Source of the DNA: Pseudomonas sp. B20(2017) | GTDB lineage: Bacteria > Pseudomonadota > Gammaproteobacteria > Pseudomonadales > Pseudomonadaceae | Direction of reading: 5' to 3' | Assembly (NCBI RefSeq): GCF_002113125.1 | Contig: NZ_NEJP01000003.1 | Coordinates: 62,001 to 126,000 of the forward strand | DNA length: 64,000 nucleotides | Shown: in pieces, positions 1 to 9,505 of the stretch | Position numbering within the stretch: position 1 is the first letter of the stretch | How the letters are laid out: the number at the start of each line of letters is the position of its first letter | Translations under genes and position numbers: made by a program | The notes under the pieces: model-generated | The model's database searches: none | What the model saw: the letters and a program-made list of their open reading frames with translations, nothing else | What the model was told of the DNA's origin: nothing

Positions 1-1249
1 CAGCGGCGACCACGGCATAGAATGTACCCCGGATAAAACCGGCCATGCCTTGTTTGGGCGCGGGAGCGGTCGCCAGCAGTGTGCAGCAGGGTCCAACGAC
101 AGCCAGAAGCGTGGGCCCCTGATCCCAACCGCTGAGATACCAGATGGCGCCGGCGGCCAGTAAGGCGAGCAATGCCCTGCAGCCGTTGCGCGCGGCATCG
201 GCGTAGTTGCGGTGGAAACTCACGACCCTTACCGGTTGCCGGCGAGGGTGATCGAGGCTGGAAAAGTGCTGCAAGGCTTCGCTCAGGTCGGCCAATTGTT
301 CGCAGAATTGTCGTACGCCGGGGGTTGCCTCCGCGCAGGCCTCCACCTGAACGCGCAGTTGCCTCACGGTCTGGGCACAGGCCTGATAGTCGTCATCGTC
401 GTCGCTTAACCGGTTACTCAGCGCGAGCAGCGCCGCACTTGTTTGGGCGAGCAATGGCGGCTCGGTTTCCATGCCGCAACGGTCGTAGTGCATGTCGAGC
501 ACCACGGCGTGTAAATGCGCCAGCCCTGCCTGAATCGCCGATTGCCGTGCGCGAAGCAGCGCTGACTCACCGCGTCCCAGCCCCAACAGATCGTCCACTT
601 TGCCGATATCGATGGCGAGCTGATGAGCCTGTGTAAACCGCTCGGCGCGCTGTTCGCCCGAGAGGTGCATCGCAAGCAGCCTGGCGCTGCGGGCACATAC
701 CTCGGCGAGCGTGCGTCTGATTTTGTTCTCCATGGTCCTCGAGCTGAACAGCGTGACCACCAGACTCAGGCAAAGCACGCCGATTGCCACCGCTGTGCCA
801 CGGGTCACGATGTGCTCAAAAGCCTTTTGAGGCGCGACGATGGCGGGACCCAATGCGAGGCAAACGGTATATCCGGCCACGACGGCAGCGGTGGCCTGGT
901 AATGACGCAACACGGTCATCGCCGCCACACACAAGCCCAGCCACAGGCCGATGCCGAGCAAGAACAGCAACATCTGTTGGGCGAACAGCCCGGTCAGGAC
1001 GCAAGCTGCGAACAAACCTGCCAAAGTCCCCAGCATCCGGTAGAAGCCCTTGCCGCGAACCGCGCCTTGTACCGGCTGCACCAGCAACAACACCGTGGAG
1101 GCGCCCGAGAACGGCGAGTCCAGATGCAGCTGAAAGCCGAGCCACAGCGCCAATCCTGCCGCCAGGACGCTGCGCGATACGTAGGCGAAAGTGCCAGGCG
1201 TCCAGGGCCGAGGGATTGCTGCAAACAGCCGTATTACCAGACGGGTCAT
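1..1249 (-). CDS. FUSC/AaeB-like efflux membrane protein, C-terminus cut by window edge
   Basis: Open frame with no stop through to base 1, so the C-terminal part lies outside the window. The protein starts MTRLVIRLFAAIPRPWTPG and then shows hydrophobic segments, a cytoplasmic middle region and a second hydrophobic block beginning near the edge (ALLALLAAGAIWYLSG), the two-half layout of FUSC/aromatic-acid exporter subunits. The ATG overlaps the stop of the upstream HlyD-like gene (TGATG), so translation is probably coupled. With the DUF1656 and HlyD genes it forms an AaeX-AaeA-AaeB-like inner-membrane exporter, by family knowledge for hydrophobic acids or drugs. The substrate cannot be read from sequence. 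Confidence 0.85.
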   Translation of the reverse strand, partial: MTRLVIRLFAAIPRPWTPGTFAYVSRSVLAAGLALWLGFQLHLDSPFSGASTVLLLVQPVQGAVRGKGFYRMLGTLAGLFAACVLTGLFAQQMLLFLLGIGLWLGLCVAAMTVLRHYQATAAVVAGYTVCLALGPAIVAPQKAFEHIVTRGTAVAIGVLCLSLVVTLFSSRTMENKIRRTLAEVCARSARLLAMHLSGEQRAERFTQAHQLAIDIGKVDDLLGLGRGESALLRARQSAIQAGLAHLHAVVLDMHYDRCGMETEPPLLAQTSAALLALSNRLSDDDDDYQACAQTVRQLRVQVEACAEATPGVRQFCEQLADLSEALQHFSSLDHPRRQPVRVVSFHRNYADAARNGCRALLALLAAGAIWYLSGWDQGPTLLAVVGPCCTLLATAPAPKQGMAGFIRGTFYAVVAA

Positions 1250-2157
1250 CACATGAATGCCTGCAACCAATGGATGAGGCGCCAGCGCGGCACCGCGTCG
1301 GGCTGCGTGACTTCGACGCTGGCGGTCATGCCCGCTGCCAACTCCACGCCCTCCGGTACGTTGTCCAGCTCAATCCGCACCGGCACACGCTGGGCCAGGC
1401 GAATCCAGCTGAAGGTCGGGCTCACCTCGGGCAAGCCGCTGTCGTTGCGCACCTCATTGGTGTCCGCAATTCCCCTGCCCATACTCGCGACGTGGCCTTG
1501 GAGCAACGGCGCGAAGCCCATCAGTTTGATCGACACCGGCGCGCCGATACGCACACCCGGCAACTTGGTCTCTTCGAAATAACCGGTGATCCAGAAACTG
1601 TAACCGTCGACCACAAACAGGTTGGTATGCCCAGCCTCTGCGTAATCGCCCGGGTGCAGTCGCAGTTGCGTGACGTAGCCATCGACCGGCGAACGGATCG
1701 TTGTGCGCTCAAGGTCGAGTTGCGCCTGGGCAAGATGGCTGCGTGCCGCGTCCAGCCGCGATTGGGCCACCGCCAGGTCACGCGCGGCGTTGTCGACCTC
1801 TTCCCGGGCGATGGCTCCGGCCAGTTGTGCACGACGCTTGAATTGAGCGTTGCGCTGGTCGAACACACTGCGTGATTCGGCCAACTCCGCCATGCGCTGC
1901 TGCAGTGCCAGTCGATAAGAGCGCGCATCGATGCGATACAGCAAATCGCCCTTGGCCACCCATTGGTTTTCGCTGACCGCCAATTGATTGATTTGCCCGG
2001 ACACCTCCGGTGCAATCCGCACAACCTGCGCACTCACGCGACCGTCCCGCGTCCAGGGCGCCAGTACATAGGCGCGCCAGAGTTGCAGGCAGAATATCAG
2101 CGCTAATGAACCCAGTACGAGAGTGACGGCAGGTTTGAGAATTTTTACGATAGACAC
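1249..2157 (-). CDS. HlyD/AaeA-family periplasmic adaptor (membrane fusion protein)
   Basis: 302 residues: one N-terminal membrane anchor (VTLVLGSLALIFCLQLW), then the conserved APWTRDGRV segment of AaeA/EmrA-like adaptors, a biotinyl-lipoyl-like half motif (VSGQINQLAV), a coiled-coil hairpin and the second lipoyl half (RSPVDGYVTQLRLHPGDYA). It would bridge the FUSC pump to an outer-membrane channel; no channel gene is adjacent. It lies between a DUF1656 gene 12 nt upstream and the FUSC gene with which its stop overlaps. Family assignment is firm; the exported compound is unknown. Confidence 0.9.
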   Translation of the reverse strand: MSIVKILKPAVTLVLGSLALIFCLQLWRAYVLAPWTRDGRVSAQVVRIAPEVSGQINQLAVSENQWVAKGDLLYRIDARSYRLALQQRMAELAESRSVFDQRNAQFKRRAQLAGAIAREEVDNAARDLAVAQSRLDAARSHLAQAQLDLERTTIRSPVDGYVTQLRLHPGDYAEAGHTNLFVVDGYSFWITGYFEETKLPGVRIGAPVSIKLMGFAPLLQGHVASMGRGIADTNEVRNDSGLPEVSPTFSWIRLAQRVPVRIELDNVPEGVELAAGMTASVEVTQPDAVPRWRLIHWLQAFM

Positions 2158-2169
2158 GGTGACCCTCGC

Positions 2170-2358
2170 TCAGTAATGGACGACCAGCGCCGAGAGAACG
2201 ATGAGCGAGACGAAGAAACGTGCGAGCGCGGGGTGCCACACGCTGTCCAGCCAATGACGGGTTACACGTTCAATGACTCTGTAGGCCAGAAATGTCGCGC
2301 CGAGGTATATGAACAAAGGAGGAAAGTAGAGGTTGGCAATTGAGACTTCATTAAGCAT
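2170..2358 (-). CDS. DUF1656 (AaeX-like) small membrane protein
   Basis: 62 residues starting MLNEVSIANLYFPPLF, with two hydrophobic segments (PPLFIYLGATFLAYRV and ARFFVSLIVLSALVV). The start was chosen at the ATG ending at 2358, because the longer frame upstream lacks the family N-terminus. DUF1656 proteins are the small first member of aaeXAB-like efflux operons and this one sits directly upstream of the HlyD and FUSC genes. Its molecular role in the family is poorly known. Confidence 0.85.
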   Translation of the reverse strand: MLNEVSIANLYFPPLFIYLGATFLAYRVIERVTRHWLDSVWHPALARFFVSLIVLSALVVHY

Positions 2359-2495
2359 GACAAGCACCCGAATCCAGATTTTCAGCGTTCGCCCGGCCGT
2401 GTCGGGCGTGTTGAAAATGCTAAGGAATCTCCATGCTTGCCGATATTGAGTAGACTGCCAAAATATAATCAAATCCAGACAAACGGCGCCCCTCC
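2359..2495. promoter_or_regulatory. Divergent promoter region, efflux operon versus AraC gene
   Basis: 137 bp between the leftward efflux operon and the rightward AraC-type gene. A perfect TATAAT stands at 2464-2469, giving a roughly 20-nt leader for the regulator; no good -35 is spaced to it. An imperfect inverted repeat CGCCCGG...TCGGGCG lies around 2391-2409 and is a plausible regulator site. Divergent placement suggests that the AraC protein controls the efflux operon; this is inference. Confidence 0.45.
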
Positions 2496-3311
2496 ATGGC
2501 CGAAGCTCAGCCCTTGCAAGTCGATCAATTCGAATACGACAACCTCGCGCAACCTGCCGTCGCGTTGATGCTCGCACCCCAGCGCAACGACAGTGAGTCC
2601 GCGGAACACAAGCACCGCAAAGGCCAGTTGGTCGTGGCGTATCGCGGCGGCATTGTCTGTACGGGAGAAGATGGTGTGTGGATGGTCCCGTCAGGGTTCG
2701 GCGTCTGGATCCCCGGTGGCATTTCGCACAGCAACCGCGTTACTGCCAATGGTCAGGTGTGTTTCCTGTTCATCGAACCCGGCGCCGCATCAATGCCCCA
2801 TCACTGCTGCACCCTGGCGCTGTCGCCGCTGATTCTGCAGTTGATCCTGCACCTGAGCGATCAGGCGCAGGATTACCCTGCTGACTCGCGCACCTCACGG
2901 CTGGCCGGTGTGCTGCTGGAAGAGCTTGAACAGGCGCCGACCGAACAGCTTTACCTGCCACTGCCCGCCTCAAAACCGCTACGCACGATCGCTCGGGCCT
3001 TGGCCCAGGACCCCGCCCACCGCGCCACCATGGCCAGTTGGGCACAGCAGGTGGCGATGAGCGAACGCTCGCTGGCCCGCCTTATAAAAGCCGAAACCGG
3101 GCTCACTTTTGGCCAGTGGCGCAAGCAATGGCAGATCATCGTCGCGCTGCAAAGCCTGGCCGAGGGGCAATCTGTACAAAGGACGGCTGAAGCGTTGGGC
3201 TACGAATCCGTCAGTTCCTTCATCAGCATGTTTCGCAAAACCTTGGGCAGCCCACCCGCGCGCTATCTGCGCAGTACGCATACATCAGCGCTGGCTGAGC
3301 GTTCAGCGTGA
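2496..3311 (+). CDS. AraC-family transcriptional regulator with cupin-type N-terminus
   Basis: 271 residues. The N-terminal half is a cupin-like sensing domain (EHKHRKGQLVVAYRGGIVC, then WMVPSGFGVWIPGG...H). The C-terminal ~100 residues are the double helix-turn-helix of AraC/XylS proteins (MSERSLARLIKAETGLTFGQW, then AEALGYESVSSFISMFRKTLG). It is divergent from the DUF1656-HlyD-FUSC operon and also sits upstream of mexEF-oprN, so it could control either; the divergent set is the likelier target. It is not a LysR protein and so not MexT. Confidence 0.9.
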   Translation: MAEAQPLQVDQFEYDNLAQPAVALMLAPQRNDSESAEHKHRKGQLVVAYRGGIVCTGEDGVWMVPSGFGVWIPGGISHSNRVTANGQVCFLFIEPGAASMPHHCCTLALSPLILQLILHLSDQAQDYPADSRTSRLAGVLLEELEQAPTEQLYLPLPASKPLRTIARALAQDPAHRATMASWAQQVAMSERSLARLIKAETGLTFGQWRKQWQIIVALQSLAEGQSVQRTAEALGYESVSSFISMFRKTLGSPPARYLRSTHTSALAERSA

Positions 3312-3477
3312 GAGGCGCCAAGGCCTGGTAACTTCTGCCTGACATTTAATCGCCGCGTAATCCTCACCGCGCAGGTTCAATCGCGATAGTTGCCGATCGC
3401 GCAACACAGAATTGTCATCACCCCAATTGATAGCCACCTAACGAAAGGTGCATGCTAGAGGGCTTCGCTCGGGCTTA

Positions 3478-3494
3478 TATCATTCCGAATGATA
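3478..3494. promoter_or_regulatory. Perfect palindrome upstream of mexE, candidate operator
   Basis: TATCATTC-C-GAATGATA, 8-bp arms around one base, 84 bp before the mexE ATG. A related half site TCATTC recurs about 25 bp downstream (3507-3516 region). The mexE leader from 3312 to 3577 otherwise holds no gene. By position it could bind a regulator of the pump; MexT, the known activator in P. aeruginosa, is not encoded here, so the binding protein is unknown. Confidence 0.4.
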
Positions 3495-3577
3495 GTTACC
3501 TTCGTGTCATTCGATTCGTTTGCTTCCTACCCGCCGAGCATCATCCGCCCATCTTCAATACATTGGCGGATGCATCC

Positions 3578-4831
3578 ATGGAACAATCACTCAAACATTT
3601 GCGCTTCCCGTTGGCTATGTTGGCCGTGCTGGTGATGAGCGCCTGCGGCAAGACTCCGGAAACCGCCGCCACCATGCCCGCTGCCAAAGTCAGCGTGGCC
3701 AAGGTGCTGGAACAACCGGTCAACGAGTGGGACGAATTCACCGGGCGCCTCGAAGCGCCGGAAACCGTTGAAATCCGTCCGCGGGTCTCCGGCCAGATCG
3801 ACGAAGTCGCCTTTACCGAAGGTGCGCTGGTCAAGAAAGGCGACCTGCTGTTCCAGATCGACCCGCGTCCGTTCCAGGCCGAGGTCCGCCGCCTCGAAGC
3901 GCTGGTTGCACAGGCCCGCGCCAACGCCACCCGTAGTGAAAACGAAGCTGGTCGTGGCGAACGCCTGCGTGCCAGCAACGCGATCTCCGCCGAACTGGCC
4001 GACTCGCGCACCAGCGCTGCACAAGAAGCACGCGCTGCAGTCGGCGCCCTGCAAGCGCAGCTGGATCTGGCCAAACTGAACCTGAGTTTCACCCGCGTCA
4101 CTGCGCCAATCAGCGGTCGCGTCAGCCGTGCCGAGATCACCGCCGGTAACCTGGTGACCGCCGACACCACTCCGCTGACCAGCGTTGTATCCACCGACAA
4201 GGTCTACGCCTACTTCGACGCCGACGAGCGTGTGTTCCTCAAGTACACCCAACTCGCCCGTCAGGGTCAGCGCGGTGCAACTACTCCGGTATACATGGGC
4301 CTGTCCAATGAAGACGGCAACCCGCACCTGGGCCAGATGAACTTCGTCGACAACCAGGTCAACCCGAAGACCGGCACCATCCGTGGTCGCGCGGTGTTCG
4401 ACAACAGCGACGGCACCTACACCCCGGGTCTGTATGCACGCCTGAAACTGGTTGGCAGCGGCACCTACAACGCCATGTTGATCAACGATGAAGCGGTCGG
4501 TACCGACCTCGGCAAGAAGTTCGTGCTGGTGATGGATGGCGACAACAAGACCGCCTACCGCGCCGTTGAACTCGGTCCGAAGATCGAAGGCCTGCGTATC
4601 GTGCGCAGCGGCCTGAACAAGGACGACACGATCATCGTCAAGGGTCTGCAACGGGTTCGCCCTGGCTCCCCGGTTTCGCCTGAAGTGATCCCGATGGCCA
4701 GCGAGCAAACCATTGCCGCTCTCGCTCAACAACGACAAGCGCTGGAAGCCAGCAACCTGCCCAAAGTCGCACCTGCCAAAGGCGCGCCGGGTTCGGTTGT
4801 GAAACTGGCTGCTGCGACCCCACGCGGTTAA
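3578..4831 (+). CDS. mexE: MexE, RND efflux periplasmic adaptor lipoprotein
   Basis: 417 residues from the ATG at 3578. This start gives a lipoprotein signal with lipobox MSAC (Cys23), whereas the longer frame has no signal. Adaptor layout: beta-barrel/lipoyl part (VEIRPRVSGQIDEVAF, GALVKKGDLLFQIDPRPF), coiled-coil hairpin, second lipoyl half (TAPISGRVSRAEITAG) and a barrel domain with STDKVYAYFDADERVFLKY. Long stretches agree with remembered P. aeruginosa MexE, including the end motif GLRIVRSGLNKDDTI. It links MexF to OprN in the periplasm and opens the mexEF-oprN operon. In P. aeruginosa this pump exports chloramphenicol, fluoroquinolones and quinolone signal precursors. Confidence 0.95.
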   Translation: MEQSLKHLRFPLAMLAVLVMSACGKTPETAATMPAAKVSVAKVLEQPVNEWDEFTGRLEAPETVEIRPRVSGQIDEVAFTEGALVKKGDLLFQIDPRPFQAEVRRLEALVAQARANATRSENEAGRGERLRASNAISAELADSRTSAAQEARAAVGALQAQLDLAKLNLSFTRVTAPISGRVSRAEITAGNLVTADTTPLTSVVSTDKVYAYFDADERVFLKYTQLARQGQRGATTPVYMGLSNEDGNPHLGQMNFVDNQVNPKTGTIRGRAVFDNSDGTYTPGLYARLKLVGSGTYNAMLINDEAVGTDLGKKFVLVMDGDNKTAYRAVELGPKIEGLRIVRSGLNKDDTIIVKGLQRVRPGSPVSPEVIPMASEQTIAALAQQRQALEASNLPKVAPAKGAPGSVVKLAAATPRG

Positions 4832-4846
4832 GGGACGACAACTCCG

Positions 4847-7800
4847 ATGAATTTTTCCCAATTCTTCATTTCACGGCCGATCTTCGCAGCGGTGCTGTCG
4901 CTGCTGATCCTGATCGCCGGTGCGATTTCGCTGTTCCAGTTGCCGATCAGCGAATACCCGGAAGTCGTGCCACCGACCGTGGTGGTGCGTGCCAACTTCC
5001 CGGGCGCCAACCCAAAAGTCATCGGTGAAACCGTGGCGGCTCCGCTGGAGCAGGCCATCACCGGCGTCGAGAACATGCTGTACATGTCCTCGCAGTCCAC
5101 CGCTGACGGCAAGATCACCCTGACGATCACCTTCGCCCTGGGCACCGACCTGGATAACGCGCAGGTGCAGGTGCAGAACCGTGTGACCCGGACCGAGCCG
5201 AAACTTCCAGAAGAAGTGACGCGCATCGGTATCACCGTCGACAAGGCTTCGCCCGACCTGACCATGGTTGTGCACTTGACCTCGCCGGACAAACGCTACG
5301 ACATGCTGTACCTGTCCAACTACGCAATCCTCAACATCAAGGATGAGCTCGCTCGCCTCGGCGGTGTCGGTGATGTGCAGCTGTTCGGTATGGGCGATTA
5401 CTCGCTGCGTGTATGGCTCGACCCGAACAAGACCGCTTCGCGCAATCTGACTGCGACCGATGTGGTGACCGCTATTCGTGAGCAGAACCGTCAGGTGGCC
5501 GCCGGCCAACTGGGCGCGCCCCCTGCACCGAATGCCCAGAGTTTCCAGCTGTCGGTCAACACTCAGGGCCGTCTGGTCTCCGAAGAAGAGTTCGAGAACA
5601 TCATCATTCGCGCAGGCGACAACGGTGAAATCACTCGCCTGAAGGACATCGCCCGCGTTGAGCTGGGCTCCAGCCAGTACGCCCTGCGTTCGTTGCTGAA
5701 CAACCAGCCGGCCGTAGCGATCCCGATCTTCCAGCGTCCCGGCTCCAACGCCATCGAAATCTCGAACGAAGTTCGCGGCAAGATGGAAGAACTGAAGAAA
5801 AGCTTCCCGCAAGGCATGGACTACAGCATCGTCTATGACCCGACTATCTTCGTGCGCGGCTCCATCGAGGCGGTGGTTCACACCCTCTTCGAAGCACTGA
5901 TTCTCGTGGTTCTGGTGGTGATCCTGTTCCTGCAGACCTGGCGCGCCTCGATCATTCCATTGGTGGCGGTGCCGGTATCGTTGATCGGTACGTTTGCGGT
6001 GATGCACCTGTTCGGCTTCTCGCTCAACGCACTGTCGCTGTTCGGCCTGGTACTGGCGATCGGTATCGTGGTGGACGACGCCATCGTGGTAGTGGAGAAC
6101 GTCGAGCGAAACATCGAACTGGGGCTTGAACCCTTCGCAGCAACCAAAAAGGCCATGGGCGAAGTGACCGGCCCGATCATTGCCACGGCGCTGGTGCTGT
6201 GTGCGGTGTTCGTACCGGCGGCATTCATCTCGGGTCTCACTGGTCAGTTCTACAAGCAGTTCGCACTGACCATCGCAATCTCGACCGTGATCTCGGCTTT
6301 CAACTCGTTGACCCTGTCGCCAGCGCTGGCCGCTGTGTTGCTCAAAGGACACGACGCGCCGAAAGACCGTTTCTCGCGAATTCTGGACAAGATCTTCGGT
6401 GGCTGGTTGTTCCGTCCGTTCAACCGCTTCTTCGAGCGTGCCAGCCATGGCTACGTCGGCACCGTGCGCCGGGTCATCCGTGGTAGCGGCATCGCGCTCT
6501 TCCTGTACGCAGGCCTGATGGTGCTGACCTTCTTCGGTTTTTCCAGCACGCCGACCGGTTTCGTACCCGGCCAGGACAAGCAATACCTGGTGGCCTTCGC
6601 GCAACTGCCGGACGCCGCGAGCCTGGACCGTACCGAAGACGTGATCAAACGCATGTCCGACCTGGCACTGAAACAGCCAGGCGTGGAAAGCGCCGTAGCG
6701 TTCCCGGGCCTGTCGATCAATGGTTTCACCAACAGCCCGAACGCCGGCATCGTGTTCGTGACCCTGAAACCGTTCGACGAGCGTAAAGACCCGAGCATGT
6801 CCGCCGGCGCAATTGCCGGTGCCTTGAACGGCCAGTACGCCGGGATTCAGGAAGCCTACATGGCGATCTTCCCGCCGCCGCCGGTACAAGGTCTGGGCAC
6901 CATTGGTGGTTTCCGCCTGCAAATCGAAGACCGGGGCAACCTGGGCTACGAAGAGCTGTACAAGGAAACCATGAACATTATTGCCAAGAGCCATAACGTT
7001 CCGGAACTGGCCAACCTGTTCACCAGCTATACCGTGAACGTGCCGCAGGTCGATGCTGCCATCGACCGCGAAAAAGCCAAGACCCACGGCGTGGCCGTCA
7101 GCGACATCTTCGACACCCTGCAGATCTACCTGGGTTCGCTGTATGCCAACGACTTCAACCGCTTCGGTCGTACCTATCAGGTCAACGTTCAGGCAGAGCA
7201 ACAGTTCCGTCTCGAGTCCGACCAGATCGGCCAGCTGAAAGTACGCAACAACAAGGGCGAAATGATCCCGCTGGCGACCTTCATCAAGGTCAGCGACACC
7301 TCGGGCCCGGATCGCGTGATGCACTACAACGGCTTCATCACCGCTGAAATCAACGGTGCGGCAGCACCGGGCTACAGCTCCGGCCAGGCCGAAAAAGCCA
7401 TCGAAAAACTGCTCAAGGAAGAACTTCCGAACGGCATGACCTACGAGTGGACCGACCTGACCTACCAGCAGATTCTGTCCGGCAACACTGCGCTGTTCGT
7501 GTTCCCGCTCTGCGTATTGCTGGCGTTCCTGGTGCTCGCGGCTCAATACGAAAGCTGGAGCCTGCCACTGGCGGTGATCCTGATCGTACCGATGACCCTG
7601 CTGTCGGCCATTACCGGCGTGATCATCTCCGGCGGCGACAACAACATCTTTACCCAGATCGGCTTGATCGTACTGGTGGGCCTGGCGTGTAAGAACGCGA
7701 TTCTGATTGTCGAGTTCGCCAAGGATAAGCAGGAAGAAGGCCTTGATCCGCTGGCCGCCGTACTGGAAGCCTGCCGTCTGCGTCTGCGGCCGATCTTGAT

Positions 7801-8038
7801 GACCTCGTTCGCGTTCATCATGGGTGTGGTGCCACTGGTGATCTCCAGCGGTGCCGGTGCCGAGATGCGTCATGCCATGGGTGTGGCGGTGTTCTCCGGG
7901 ATGCTCGGTGTAACCTTCTTCGGTCTGCTGCTGACCCCCGTGTTCTATGTGTTGATACGCAACTTCGTGGAGCGCAGCGAAGCTCGCAAAGCGGCCAAGG
8001 CGCAACATCTTCAAAAGCCACTGGAGGCGCACCAATGA
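4847..8038 (+). CDS. mexF: MexF, RND efflux transporter
   Basis: 1063 residues, the family's usual length. The N-terminus MNFSQFFISRPIFAAVL is the first membrane helix of HAE1-type RND pumps. The proton-relay aspartates are seen in GIVVDDAIVVVENVER (Asp410/411) and the matching lysine in GLACKNAILIVEFAK (Lys949). Two large periplasmic loops follow TM1 and TM7, in the expected places. It is an inner-membrane proton-driven trimeric pump. It follows mexE by 15 nt and overlaps oprN by 4 nt (ATGA), so the three are cotranscribed. A very long open frame on the opposite strand is a codon-bias shadow. Confidence 0.97.
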   Translation: MNFSQFFISRPIFAAVLSLLILIAGAISLFQLPISEYPEVVPPTVVVRANFPGANPKVIGETVAAPLEQAITGVENMLYMSSQSTADGKITLTITFALGTDLDNAQVQVQNRVTRTEPKLPEEVTRIGITVDKASPDLTMVVHLTSPDKRYDMLYLSNYAILNIKDELARLGGVGDVQLFGMGDYSLRVWLDPNKTASRNLTATDVVTAIREQNRQVAAGQLGAPPAPNAQSFQLSVNTQGRLVSEEEFENIIIRAGDNGEITRLKDIARVELGSSQYALRSLLNNQPAVAIPIFQRPGSNAIEISNEVRGKMEELKKSFPQGMDYSIVYDPTIFVRGSIEAVVHTLFEALILVVLVVILFLQTWRASIIPLVAVPVSLIGTFAVMHLFGFSLNALSLFGLVLAIGIVVDDAIVVVENVERNIELGLEPFAATKKAMGEVTGPIIATALVLCAVFVPAAFISGLTGQFYKQFALTIAISTVISAFNSLTLSPALAAVLLKGHDAPKDRFSRILDKIFGGWLFRPFNRFFERASHGYVGTVRRVIRGSGIALFLYAGLMVLTFFGFSSTPTGFVPGQDKQYLVAFAQLPDAASLDRTEDVIKRMSDLALKQPGVESAVAFPGLSINGFTNSPNAGIVFVTLKPFDERKDPSMSAGAIAGALNGQYAGIQEAYMAIFPPPPVQGLGTIGGFRLQIEDRGNLGYEELYKETMNIIAKSHNVPELANLFTSYTVNVPQVDAAIDREKAKTHGVAVSDIFDTLQIYLGSLYANDFNRFGRTYQVNVQAEQQFRLESDQIGQLKVRNNKGEMIPLATFIKVSDTSGPDRVMHYNGFITAEINGAAAPGYSSGQAEKAIEKLLKEELPNGMTYEWTDLTYQQILSGNTALFVFPLCVLLAFLVLAAQYESWSLPLAVILIVPMTLLSAITGVIISGGDNNIFTQIGLIVLVGLACKNAILIVEFAKDKQEEGLDPLAAVLEACRLRLRPILMTSFAFIMGVVPLVISSGAGAEMRHAMGVAVFSGMLGVTFFGLLLTPVFYVLIRNFVERSEARKAAKAQHLQKPLEAHQ

Positions 8039-9456
8039 GTCTGAAAGTCTTCCTGCCGAGCCTGCTGGTGCTGGCCCTGAGTGCCTGCGCCGTCGGCCCT
8101 GACTACAAGACCCCGACGACGGAGGCGGCGAACATCACGTCCGCCACCGACGGCGCCGCCGGCCAGAAGAACTTCGACCGTTCGAAATTCGAAGGCATCT
8201 GGTGGCAGCAGTTCGATGATCCGACCCTCAACCAGTTGGTGACTCAATCGCTGCAAGGCAACCGTGAACTGCGCGTGGCATTCGCCCGCTGGAAAGCCGC
8301 CCGGGCGATCCGCGACGATGTCAGCAACGATGCGATGCCGACCATCACCAGTCGTGCCAGCAGCGATCTGGCCAAAGGTCAAATCCCGGGCCAGACCACC
8401 AAACGGGTCAACAGCGAACGCTATGATCTGGGGCTGGACATGGCGTGGGAGCTGGACCTGTTCGGACGCATCCAGCGCAATCTGGAAGCCAGCGACGCCG
8501 ACCAGCAAGCGGCCGAAGCCGATCTGTACCAACTGCAAGTCACCATGATTGCCGAACTGGTGGACGCTTACGGTCAATTGCGCGGCGCTCAATTGCGGGA
8601 AAAGATCGCCCTGGCCAACCTGAACAACCAGCAGGAGTCGCGCAAGATCACCATCAGCCTGCGTGATGCCGGCGTTGGCGATCAGCTCGATGTGGAGCGG
8701 GCCGATGCCCGTCTGGCTTCAGTCGAAGCCAGCGTGCCGCAGTTGCAGGCGGAGCAGGCTCGTCAGAAGAACCGTATCGCCACCCTGCTGGGTGAGCGTC
8801 CGGACAAGCTGACCGTCGACCTGAGTCCCAAAGACCTGCCAGCGATTGCCAAGGCCCTGCCGATCGGCGACCCGGGTGAATTGCTGCAACGTCGTCCGGA
8901 CATCCTCAGCGCCGAACGCAAACTGGCTTCGGCCACAGCCCGTATCGGTGTGGCCAAGGCCGATCTGTTTCCTCGGGTCAGCCTCAGCGGCTTCCTCGGC
9001 TGGACGGCCGGGCGTGGTTCGCAGATCGGTTCCTCGGCGGCCAACGCTTGGGCACTGGGCCCGAGCATCACCTGGGCAGCGTTCGACCTTGGCAGCGTGC
9101 GGGCCCGCCTGCGCGGCGCCGATGCTGATGCCGAAGGCGCACTCGCGACTTACGAGCAGCAAGTATTGCTTGCACTGGAAGAGTCGGAAAACGCCTTCAG
9201 TGATTACGGCAAACGTCAGCAACGTCTGATTTCGCTGATCCGTCAGAGTGAATCGAGCCGCAAGGCTGCCGACCTCGCCGAGATTCGCTACCGCGAAGGC
9301 ACCACAGACTTCCTGGTGCTGCTTGACGCCCAGCGCGAACGTTTGAATGCAGAAGACAGCCAGGCCCAGGCCGAAGTGGATCTGTATCGCGGCATCGTCG
9401 CGATCTACAAGGCCCTCGGTGGCGGCTGGCAGCCAGAGACGGTCGCCAGCAAGTAA
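8035..9456 (+). CDS. oprN: OprN-type outer-membrane efflux channel lipoprotein
   Basis: 473 residues with lipobox LSAC (Cys18), then VGPDYKTP, the normal start of mature TolC/OprM-type lipoprotein channels. Two homologous outer-membrane-efflux repeats are visible, each with the ARWKAARA / RQSESSRKAADLAEIRYREGTTDFLVLLDAQR type pattern. The ATG overlaps the mexF stop (ATGA). It forms the outer-membrane duct for MexEF. A strong hairpin terminator follows 49 nt after the stop. Confidence 0.95.
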   Translation: MSLKVFLPSLLVLALSACAVGPDYKTPTTEAANITSATDGAAGQKNFDRSKFEGIWWQQFDDPTLNQLVTQSLQGNRELRVAFARWKAARAIRDDVSNDAMPTITSRASSDLAKGQIPGQTTKRVNSERYDLGLDMAWELDLFGRIQRNLEASDADQQAAEADLYQLQVTMIAELVDAYGQLRGAQLREKIALANLNNQQESRKITISLRDAGVGDQLDVERADARLASVEASVPQLQAEQARQKNRIATLLGERPDKLTVDLSPKDLPAIAKALPIGDPGELLQRRPDILSAERKLASATARIGVAKADLFPRVSLSGFLGWTAGRGSQIGSSAANAWALGPSITWAAFDLGSVRARLRGADADAEGALATYEQQVLLALEESENAFSDYGKRQQRLISLIRQSESSRKAADLAEIRYREGTTDFLVLLDAQRERLNAEDSQAQAEVDLYRGIVAIYKALGGGWQPETVASK

Positions 9457-9505
9457 CAGGTTTTTAAAGAGCTCCTTTGGTTGGCCGCAACCAACCAAAT
9501 TTTTT

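Noticed and set aside
3587..4861. A 424-codon frame antisense to mexE
   Set aside because: Composition and lack of motifs mark it as a shadow of mexE.
4871..8035. A 1054-codon open frame antisense to mexF
   Set aside because: It mirrors mexF codon bias in high-GC DNA, shows no domain pattern and is rich in His, Gln and Arg typical of shadows.
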